Shown here in pieces: positions 33,270 to 39,383 of a DNA stretch of 39,383 bases (the first letter of the stretch is position 1; each line of letters begins with the position of its first letter). Both the position numbers and the translations under genes were made by a program. The notes beneath the pieces are model-generated. The model was not told the origin of the DNA. It searched no databases and saw only the letters and a list, made by a program, of their open reading frames with translations. The stretch is from Syntrophaceae bacterium (GTDB lineage: Bacteria > Desulfobacterota > Syntrophia > Syntrophales > Smithellaceae), in NCBI GenBank assembly GCA_003142535.1, contig PLMQ01000062.1, forward strand, positions 1 through 39,383, given 5' to 3'.

Positions 33270-35720
33270 TTATTCTTTCAGACGCAGCATACTCTTTTCC
33301 TGCATCCACTTGCCTTTGATTGCGCGCTGCAGCGCCAGGCTGGTCAGGCCGCGGTGATCCGTAGCACTGTAACTGATCGACGGCAGAAGGCCTCCTGTCC
33401 AATCTTTCAAGCTCTCCAGGGCGGCAACAAACCCCTTACGGGTTAGCTCCGGGCCAGCCTGTTTCAAACCCTCCACAACCAGTTGAGCTGCGGCATAGCC
33501 GATGACACTGTCTGTGCCGACAACGATATCGCCATATTCCCTTTGCATAAGCATACGGAACAAGCGCGGCCCGCGATGGTAAATCGGGCCGCGGGGATAA
33601 CAAATGGTTCTCACGCCGTGTGTCGCTTCATCACCGGCAAACCTGATCAATTCTTTGGTGGAAACAACGGAAGTACCTATCCATGACGGTTTAAAATTAA
33701 CGTCATGAGCTTTGGCCAGCAGTTCCGATGCCGGGACAATATAAGTGTAAAGCAATACCAAATCTGGCGAACACGCCTGCAAATCCTCCACCCACTTGAC
33801 AGGATCGCATTCGCCCGGCTGATGTTTGATTGTATGAACCTTCTTCAGACCTAGCTTGCTCATTTCTGCGGCAAATGAAGCCGCGCCTTCGTTGCCAAAA
33901 GGATCATCCACAGCAAAGACGGCAACTGATGACGGTTTCAGTTCATCCATAACATACTGCGCGATCAGTCTCCCTTCCATCAGGTAAGAAGGCTGCAGGG
34001 CGAAATAATTACTCTTCAGGGGCACCGACCATGCTGATGAACCGCTCACTGGCGCTATAACAGGAATGTTTTGTTCCACCAGATAATCCAGAACAGCTAA
34101 ATTCGTCGGTGTGCCTTGCGGGCTGACAATGGCAAATACTTGATCTTTGTTGATTAGTTTTTCCGCTGCCTTTTTGGTCCGGACAGGATTGAACCCGTCA
34201 TCTTCCATTACTACGTCAATGCGTCTTCCGCAAACTCCCGCCTGATTATTGATGTGGTTATAATAAGCCATAAAACCGCGCATCACGCCCATGCCTATAG
34301 CTGCATTGGGCCCGGAAAGATCGCAGAAAGTCCCCAGTTTGATGATCTTGGAGCTGACGCCAGGCGCTGTCGCTTTCAATTTCGGCACTATCAGATCAGC
34401 ACCGGCAAATGCCATATGAGGCACAATGCCCAGACGATGGGCTTCTTCCCGGATGAAATCGCGAAATTTGGGATGGGCAATTTTAATCAAAGCTTCCATG
34501 CGGTCTTTGACGCAAAGCCCCTTCAATTCGGCAACGCCATATTCCGTCACAATGGTATCCGTTTCGTGGCAGGGTACGGTAATTTCCGAACCATGGGATA
34601 AAATCGGGACGATCGTGGAAATTGTTTCATCCTTGGCTGTGGAACGAAGGGCAATGATGCCTCGCCCGCCATGGGAAAGCTGCGCTCCGCGATGGTAATC
34701 AAGCTGGCCGCCTGTCCCGCTGTAATGCTGCACACCAATACTTTGTGAACAAACCTGGCCGTTGATATCCACCTGCAGGGCGGTATTCACGCTGATCATC
34801 TTGTAATTCTGGCCGATAATCGCGGGATTATTCGTGTAGCGTCCGCGCTGAAATTCGACGCCTAAATTATTATTCACAAAATCATAAAGCTTCTTGCTGC
34901 CCAGGGCAAAGGCTCCGATCATTTTATCTTTATGCAGGGTCTTGTTTTTGCCGGTGATTACGCCGGCCTCATACAAATCAACCATGCCGTCCGTATACAT
35001 TTCCGTATGAACACCCAGGCCGCGCCTTTCCATCAAAAAAGGAGTGATGGCATTAGGAATGCCGCCGATACCCAGTTGGATTGTCGCCCCATCTTCAATC
35101 AACTCCGAGATATAACCGCCGATTGCTTTTTCCCAATCGGTTGAGGGAACAACGGGTAAGGCCGGAATGGCGATATGATTTTCGACTACATAATCAACAT
35201 CGGAAATGTGAACGTGGGTATCACCCAGCGTCCAGGGAAGGTTTTCATTTATTTCCAAAACAACCATGTCGGCTGCTTCCATAAAATCTTTTTCGACCAC
35301 GAGGCCGAGCGAAAGCGACATATAACCGCGTGAATCCGGTGGTGTAGCAGTTCCCCAGAATATATTTACATGGCCACCATTGGCTTTGAGCTTGTTCAGA
35401 CCGGCAGCGTGTAAATTTGCCGGAAGAAATGAATTACGTCCCTGCGAATGCGCAACGCGGTCCGGAGCGCCGAAAAACCAGTTTTCGGAAAAGAAGTGCC
35501 CCGACATTTCCGGCTTATTAATGTAGTCGTACATGCGCAACGGCAGACAAACCCAGACCGTTACATCTTCAACCCTGGTACAGTGTTTTCCTAATTCCGT
35601 CAGTAAGCCGGACGCTTCGGCAGCGGCGATTCCTGTGGCAATTTTTTGGTGTGATTGCACCAATGATACTGCTTCGGGAATAGAAATCAGCTTCTGTTTG
35701 TAAAGAATTTTGGGATCCAT
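33270..35720 (-). CDS. Fusion of an acetyl-CoA hydrolase/CoA-transferase with a type I periplasmic-binding (Leu/Ile/Val-type) domain
   Basis: A protein of 816 residues built of two normally separate proteins. Residues 1 to ~440 are a complete CoA-transferase of the acetyl-CoA hydrolase/4-hydroxybutyrate CoA-transferase family, with IQLGIGGIPNAI and the signature TEYGVAELKG followed by AHPKFRDFI. Residues ~460-816 are a complete branched-chain amino-acid type binding protein (IKLGTFCDLSGPNAAIG near 464, IVSPQGTPTN, VAVFAVDDPFGNEG). There is no signal peptide, so the binding domain should be in the cytoplasm, where it could sense a small acid or its CoA ester and control the transferase. This is inference. 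AAGGAG precedes the ATG. No frameshift or internal stop is seen and the linker is in frame. Confidence 0.88.
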   Translation of the reverse strand: MDPKILYKQKLISIPEAVSLVQSHQKIATGIAAAEASGLLTELGKHCTRVEDVTVWVCLPLRMYDYINKPEMSGHFFSENWFFGAPDRVAHSQGRNSFLPANLHAAGLNKLKANGGHVNIFWGTATPPDSRGYMSLSLGLVVEKDFMEAADMVVLEINENLPWTLGDTHVHISDVDYVVENHIAIPALPVVPSTDWEKAIGGYISELIEDGATIQLGIGGIPNAITPFLMERRGLGVHTEMYTDGMVDLYEAGVITGKNKTLHKDKMIGAFALGSKKLYDFVNNNLGVEFQRGRYTNNPAIIGQNYKMISVNTALQVDINGQVCSQSIGVQHYSGTGGQLDYHRGAQLSHGGRGIIALRSTAKDETISTIVPILSHGSEITVPCHETDTIVTEYGVAELKGLCVKDRMEALIKIAHPKFRDFIREEAHRLGIVPHMAFAGADLIVPKLKATAPGVSSKIIKLGTFCDLSGPNAAIGMGVMRGFMAYYNHINNQAGVCGRRIDVVMEDDGFNPVRTKKAAEKLINKDQVFAIVSPQGTPTNLAVLDYLVEQNIPVIAPVSGSSAWSVPLKSNYFALQPSYLMEGRLIAQYVMDELKPSSVAVFAVDDPFGNEGAASFAAEMSKLGLKKVHTIKHQPGECDPVKWVEDLQACSPDLVLLYTYIVPASELLAKAHDVNFKPSWIGTSVVSTKELIRFAGDEATHGVRTICYPRGPIYHRGPRLFRMLMQREYGDIVVGTDSVIGYAAAQLVVEGLKQAGPELTRKGFVAALESLKDWTGGLLPSISYSATDHRGLTSLALQRAIKGKWMQEKSMLRLKE

Positions 35721-35849
35721 AGACTTATCTCCTTATTTCGTTTATTATTATTTTAATCACGGGTATGAACCCCAAAGCAAGCTTCGGAAATATTTCGCGA
35801 GCTCTCTGCGGGGTATTATACCCTCCGCTGCGCGGGATTGTTCAACTTA

Positions 35850-35881
35850 CCAATTCCGATGCGCTACGTTTTCGGAATTGG
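35850..35881 (+). repeat. Covarying-hairpin repeat
   Basis: CCAATTCCGA (35850-35859) pairs with TCGGAATTGG (35872-35881). The loop is TGCGCTACGTTT, the leader GCGGGATTGTTCAACTTA and the follower AGTTTCACTA. This copy gives the clearest view of the family consensus. Confidence 0.8.
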
Positions 35882-35933
35882 AGTTTCACTAAGAAATGAA
35901 CAAAATTAATTTTCCCCCCACATTGAAACGTGC

Positions 35934-35962
35934 CTTTTATGGCACAATTATTATTTTGTCAA
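35934..35962 (-). promoter_or_regulatory. Promoter-like sequence for the CoA-transferase fusion gene, shared with the acyl-CoA synthetase gene
   Basis: On the minus strand TTGACAAAATAATAATT begins at 35962 with a perfect -35; the -10 (TAAAAG, 17-base spacer) is weak. The same 17 bases begin at 38908, upstream of the acyl-CoA synthetase gene. Confidence 0.5.
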
Positions 35963-36052
35963 TTCAAAAGCACTTGCCTCAGAAAATTTATTGACTTTTC
36001 TCAAAAATAATTTTTAGATGTATAAATTTTTAGATGAAAGGGGCATTTTATC

Positions 36053-37063
36053 ATGGCTAAAGCTAAGATTATTGGAACAGGTATGTATGTTCCAGGAACT
36101 CCAATACCAAATAAGGAATTGTGGAAATTAACAGGCGTAGAATTTGACGAAGAAAAACTGGAATTAGGGATAGGCATCAAGCAAAGACACATGGCAAAAC
36201 TCCGAGGAATTCCGGAGACGACTGCTGATTTCGCCACAAAAGCAGCACAGGCGGCAATTGCCGATGCGAAGATTGATCCAATGGATGTGAGCCTTTTCAT
36301 CCTGGGATCGGATACACCGGAATATATTTCTCCGGGTTCAGCAGTTCTTGTACAAGGACGAATTCAGGGCAAGCAAATGCTGACGGGTTGTTTTGATTTA
36401 AATTGTTCCTGTGCAGGATTCGCGACATCTTTTGATGTTGGCGCCCGAATGGTTGCTACCGATCCGTCAATTAAATATGCAGTGGTCATCGGTTGTTATA
36501 ACATGCCCGCTTTTATCAAAGATGGCGATGCTTTCGGCCTTGCCATATTTGCCGACGGCGCCGGCGCAGTCGTTCTGCAAAAAACAGACGATAACGATAT
36601 CTCCGGATATATCGGCGGGCAACTGATGTCCGACGGAACACAATGGGATTTCATTGGCGTATACGCCGGCGGCACTAAAAAACCCATTACTCATGAAATA
36701 CTGGACAAAGGTGAATATGGTTTCCAGAATTTGAAACCTTTACCCGGAGACCGCAATTTAAAACTTTGGCCGCCGTTAACTCAGCAGGTACTGGAAAAAT
36801 GCCATCTAACTATCAATGATGTTGACCATATTATCTTTACCCAGATTAACAAATCGGTCATCGTTAAAGTCATGGGCATACTGGGGTTGCCTATGGAAAA
36901 AACAACCACGATTATGGATAAATACGGTTATACCGGATCCGGCTGTATTCCGATGGCTTTTCATCATGCCTTAAAGGAAGGCAAAGTAAAGAGAGGCGAT
37001 ACCTGCGTCTTTATCGCTTCCGGATCAGGATTCTATGTTGGCAGTAATGTATTCAACTATTAA
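36053..37063 (+). CDS. KAS III (FabH)-like condensing-enzyme homologue with altered active site
   Basis: A thiolase-fold protein of 336 residues, the usual size of 3-oxoacyl-ACP synthase III. The N terminus KIIGTGMYVPGTPIPNKEL and the nucleophile region DLNCSCAGFATS (Cys120) are typical. The other two catalytic residues are not: where FabH has His in H-Q-A-N, this protein has Thr263 in FTQINKS, and where FabH has Asn in G-N-T-S, it has Tyr293 in YGYTGSG. The reaction is therefore uncertain; it may be an acyl transfer rather than a decarboxylative condensation. Its neighbours are a CoA-transferase fusion and an acyl-CoA synthetase, suggesting acyl-CoA metabolism. AAAGGGG lies nine bases before the ATG. 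It ends in a strong hairpin terminator. Confidence 0.8.
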   Translation: MAKAKIIGTGMYVPGTPIPNKELWKLTGVEFDEEKLELGIGIKQRHMAKLRGIPETTADFATKAAQAAIADAKIDPMDVSLFILGSDTPEYISPGSAVLVQGRIQGKQMLTGCFDLNCSCAGFATSFDVGARMVATDPSIKYAVVIGCYNMPAFIKDGDAFGLAIFADGAGAVVLQKTDDNDISGYIGGQLMSDGTQWDFIGVYAGGTKKPITHEILDKGEYGFQNLKPLPGDRNLKLWPPLTQQVLEKCHLTINDVDHIIFTQINKSVIVKVMGILGLPMEKTTTIMDKYGYTGSGCIPMAFHHALKEGKVKRGDTCVFIASGSGFYVGSNVFNY

Positions 37064-37113
37064 ACCGGAGACGATACAAGTTCAGTTCCGTCAAATGAAT
37101 TATTTCATTATAA

Positions 37114-37144
37114 AATAGGCCTGCAAATTTTTGCAGGCCTATTA
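37114..37144. terminator. Strong hairpin terminator after the KAS III-like gene
   Basis: AATAGGCCTGCAAA pairs with TTTGCAGGCCTATT around a 3-base loop, a 14-bp perfect stem about 50 bases after the stop codon. The flanking A and T runs would let it work on both strands and also stop the convergent acyl-CoA synthetase transcript. Confidence 0.8.
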
Positions 37145-37160
37145 AATTAATCTCTACAGG

Positions 37161-37251
37161 ATTAATACCAATTCGCTTTCTTTGGCTAACTTTGTTGGCG
37201 GAGCCTCCTCCTTGCCGCATCTGATTCTTTGAAAGCAAAGTGGTATTAATT
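37161..37251. repeat. Short MITE-like element abutting the acyl-CoA synthetase stop
   Basis: About 90 bp bounded by TTAATACCAATTCGCTTTC (from 37162) and GAAAGCAAAGTGGTATTAA (to 37249), inverted with a 4-base mismatched patch. On the minus strand its interior reads ATGCGGCAAGGAGGAGGC, related to the element at 28507. The right end touches the TAA of the acyl-CoA synthetase gene. Confidence 0.65.
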
Positions 37252-38782
37252 AAATTTTAATGCTTGCTTTCACCACTTTTTTATCAATCTTACCGGCACC
37301 TGTTTTTGGTATTTCTTTAACAAATTTAAAATATTTTGGTATTTTGTATTTTGCCAATCTTTCCAGACAGTGTTTCTTGATTATTTCTTCATTAAGTTGC
37401 GGATCCTTGGGAACGATTACGGCACATCCTACTTCTCCCCATTTGGGGTCAGGAACACCGAATACTGTTACTTCGGCCACACCTTCATGGCCGAATATCG
37501 CGCTTTCAATTTCCGCCGGATAAATATTCTCGCCGCCGGAAATAATCATGTCTTTCAACCGGTCAACTATTTTGAAGTAACCTTCTTCATCCTTCATACC
37601 TAAATCACCGGTGTGCAACCAGCCATCAACAATTGTATTTTGGGTTGCTTCCCAATTATTCCAGTAACCGGAACAGACATGGTCACCTCTGATAATTATT
37701 TCGCCGATTTCGTTGGGGCCAACTTCCTTGCCTTCTTCGTCAACAAGCTTAACATCAATGTGGAATAAAGGAATCCCGACAAAACCCGGTTTCCGGCGAA
37801 CATCCGCTTTCGGCAGCCAGAATGTATTCGGGCCGGCTTCGGTTAATCCGTAACCGGTTTTAAAATCAATGCCCCTGGCCCAGAATCTTTCAAAAACATC
37901 AATGGGCGCTGGAGCTCCTCCGTTGATAACAAGCTTACACCGGGAGAAATCAACTTTATCCCAATCCTTGTGCTGTTGCATAGTAATGAACATAGTGGGC
38001 ACACCAAAAAATAACGTCACGTTCGAGTTGTTAATTAGATCAAATGTCTGGTCAACGCTGAAGCTCTTGCACAAGATACTCGTACCACCGGCTTGAACCA
38101 GCGGAGCCGTAAAAACATTTAATCCGCCAGTATGGAAAAGGGGAGCGTTTAATATGGCAACATCATTACAATCCAATCCCCAGGACATGACAGTATTTAT
38201 AGCATTAGTGTTAATTGCCCGAAAGGTGAGCAAGGCGCCTTTCGGCATGCCGGTAGTCCCTCCCGTGTAACAGATAACCCAGGGGTCATCCTGATCTATT
38301 TCCACTTTGGGGAATGACGCTGTCGGGAATTTGCTTTTATCAGAAAAAGATATATCTGCCGGAAGGGCTTTTTTGCCCAGAGCGACCCAATTGCTGACAC
38401 AACTGATGTTTTTCTGAAGGCCGGCAACGACTTCGCTGAAATCACTGGAATAGACTAAAACCTTTGGCGTAGCATAATCAATAATGCCTTTTAACTCCAT
38501 TGGAGCTAATCGCCAGTTTAAGCTCTGCATAATCGCTCCCAGCTTGTTGCAGGAAAACCATATATCCAGATATTCTTGACAGTTAGTAGACAGTACGGCA
38601 ATACGATCGCCTTTTTTGATCCCCAGAGACTGTAAATAATAAGCTGTCTGATTAGCGTTTTTATTCCATTGAGCATAAGTTAATTTTTCTTTTGTATCTG
38701 CATTTATCAGGGCCACTTTATCCGGTGATAACTGCGCTCTTTTCTCCAACCAGTCTGGAACATAACTTGTAGCATTTGACAT
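37250..38782 (-). CDS. Acyl-CoA synthetase (AMP-forming)
   Basis: An ANL-superfamily ligase of 510 residues, a normal length. The AMP-binding loop is YTGGTTGMPKG near residue 173. GYGLTEAG near 300, GWLHTGDLG near 390 and DRLKDMIISGGENIYP near 410 follow, and GAGKIDKKVVK at the end carries the catalytic lysine. The enzyme activates a carboxylic acid with ATP and CoA; it resembles medium/long-chain FadD-type synthetases, but the substrate is unknown. The Shine-Dalgarno is GGGAGG seven bases before the ATG. The upstream region shares a promoter-like sequence with the CoA-transferase fusion gene. Confidence 0.9.
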   Translation of the reverse strand: MSNATSYVPDWLEKRAQLSPDKVALINADTKEKLTYAQWNKNANQTAYYLQSLGIKKGDRIAVLSTNCQEYLDIWFSCNKLGAIMQSLNWRLAPMELKGIIDYATPKVLVYSSDFSEVVAGLQKNISCVSNWVALGKKALPADISFSDKSKFPTASFPKVEIDQDDPWVICYTGGTTGMPKGALLTFRAINTNAINTVMSWGLDCNDVAILNAPLFHTGGLNVFTAPLVQAGGTSILCKSFSVDQTFDLINNSNVTLFFGVPTMFITMQQHKDWDKVDFSRCKLVINGGAPAPIDVFERFWARGIDFKTGYGLTEAGPNTFWLPKADVRRKPGFVGIPLFHIDVKLVDEEGKEVGPNEIGEIIIRGDHVCSGYWNNWEATQNTIVDGWLHTGDLGMKDEEGYFKIVDRLKDMIISGGENIYPAEIESAIFGHEGVAEVTVFGVPDPKWGEVGCAVIVPKDPQLNEEIIKKHCLERLAKYKIPKYFKFVKEIPKTGAGKIDKKVVKASIKI

Positions 38783-38879
38783 AATCCGCCTCCCTATAGT
38801 GAAATATTTTTATGTTATGTATAAGCTCATTTCATTTATTAAAATTTTTTTAATTTCTTAACGATATTTTTAGCATAGC

Positions 38880-38908
38880 CTACTAAGATAGAATTATTAT
38901 TTTGTCAA
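38880..38908 (-). promoter_or_regulatory. Promoter-like sequence for the acyl-CoA synthetase gene
   Basis: On the minus strand TTGACAAAATAATAATT begins at 38908, with a perfect -35 and a weak -10 (TAGTAG, 17-base spacer), about 100 bases before the start codon. It is identical over 17 bases to the one at 35962. Confidence 0.5.
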
Positions 38909-38965
38909 CTCAAAAGGATTGAATATTAATGAACCCGTAAAAAGTCGAAAAATGCGGCAATTTCG

Positions 38966-39110
38966 GACGACCTTGTAAAAAGGCCGCAGGCAAGGCGCAC
39001 AAAGCCAGAGGAGTAAGGCATACTTAGCGTACGTCGCAATAAGCCTGCCCCGGCGAAGGCCGGGGAGGGATGATGCGCAACGCCGCATCCGGACTTTTTA
39101 CGAGGTCGTC
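38966..39110. repeat. MITE-like element with 17-bp terminal inverted repeats
   Basis: 145 bp bounded by GACGACCTTGTAAAAAG (38966-38982) and CTTTTTACGAGGTCGTC (39094-39110), one mismatch. The interior contains CAAGGCGCACAAAGCC and AAGGCATACTTAGCGTACG, matching the layout of the element at 25059, and a GC-rich hairpin CCCCGGC-GAAG-GCCGGGG. A partial extra copy of the inner repeat (GTAAAAAGTC...GCGGC) lies just outside at 38938-38958. Part of a ~600-base stretch (38783-39383) with no gene. Confidence 0.75.
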
Positions 39111-39169
39111 AATATTAATTGATAAATAATCAGCCATCTGTATTTGTACGCAAATAAATATCCGGGGGC

Positions 39170-39383
39170 CGTATAATGAAGATTAAGTCGCCCTTCGCGA
39201 TCACGGGATTGTTTTATTGCCCCGCTAAGCTTTGCACGCGGGATTAATTCAACTTGCCAATTCCGCTGCGCTTCGCCCAGCATCCGCCAAACTTCGCTTT
39301 CGGAATTGGAGTTTCACGACCGCCGCTTATGCGGGATTGTTCAACTTACCAATTTCCCTGCACTTCGTTATGGAAATTGGAGT
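39170..39383 (+). repeat. Two covarying-hairpin repeats at the window end
   Basis: CCAATTCCG (39257-39265) pairs with CGGAATTGG (39301-39309) around a 35-base loop. CCAATTTCC (39349-39357) pairs with GGAAATTGG (39372-39380) around CTGCACTTCGTTAT. Each has the leader GCGGGATT..TTCAACTT and is followed by GGAGT. The second is cut by the window edge. Confidence 0.78.

Larger units (their letters stand above)
35721..36052. other. Divergent promoter region with hairpin repeat
   Basis: A 332-base gap between the CoA-transferase fusion gene (minus) and the KAS III-like gene (plus). It holds a hairpin repeat with its leader (about 35756-35893), a TTGACA-type promoter facing the fusion gene (35934-35962) and AT-rich sequence before the KAS III-like gene. 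TTGACT at 35991 with TAGATG at 36015 (18-base spacer) is a weak plus-strand candidate. Confidence 0.45.

Noticed and set aside
33093-33446. Plus-strand protein gene opposite the end of the CoA-transferase fusion gene
   Set aside because: No ribosome binding site; the frame passes through the terminator hairpin and is antisense to a well-supported gene.

Overview
The window looks like the chromosome of an anaerobic deltaproteobacterium (Desulfobacterota, most like the Syntrophus/Smithella group) carrying a large integrated element. This rests on gene content: tandem PilT ATPases, a HesB-like selenoprotein, acyl-CoA synthetase, CoA-transferase and KAS III-like genes, and dense palindromic repeats between genes. 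No species can be named from the sequence alone.

Bases 1 to about 24,930 are a mobile defence island. It is inserted beside the 3' end of a tRNA-Ala(CGC) gene (24932-25007, minus strand). A P4-type tyrosine integrase (23519-24748) sits next to the tRNA, followed by an AlpA-like regulator, a ParA ATPase, a winged-helix replication/partition-type protein and a ribbon-helix-helix protein. The winged-helix gene contains two arrays of 12-bp iteron-like repeats. The far att copy is not visible, so the island continues left of base 1. Its cargo is almost entirely antiviral and all on the minus strand: a cyclase / membrane effector / cyclase cluster that looks like a Pycsar system with two diverged cyclases (16593-18944); a type III restriction-modification operon led by a SNF2 helicase (8909-16456); a Gabija pair, gajA-gajB (5093-8574); a RecB-nuclease/RNase H/SF1-helicase fusion (1520-4921); and a DUF2726-type nuclease-fold protein (369-1331).

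Bases 25,008-39,383 look like host backbone. From left to right: two PilT-family ATPases, a degenerate receiver-domain protein, a TPR protein, a HesB/IscA-like selenoprotein whose in-frame UGA splits it in a naive ORF scan, a secreted transglutaminase-like protein, a small alarmone hydrolase-like HD protein, a fusion of a CoA-transferase with a type I periplasmic-binding domain, a KAS III-like enzyme lacking the usual His and Asn, and an acyl-CoA synthetase. The CoA-transferase fusion and the acyl-CoA synthetase share a promoter-like sequence, suggesting one acyl-CoA metabolism group.

Two families of short repeats occupy the backbone gaps and were not seen in the island. One is a hairpin family (at least eight copies, all in + orientation) whose stem sequence changes in a compensatory way while flanks and loop stay conserved. 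The other is a set of MITE-like elements of about 90-150 bp with terminal inverted repeats, two of which abut or supply the stop codon of a neighbouring gene. The strongest candidates for undescribed biology are the two-cyclase Pycsar-like cluster, the CoA-transferase/periplasmic-binding fusion, the covarying hairpin family and the 12-bp arrays inside the ParA-linked gene.
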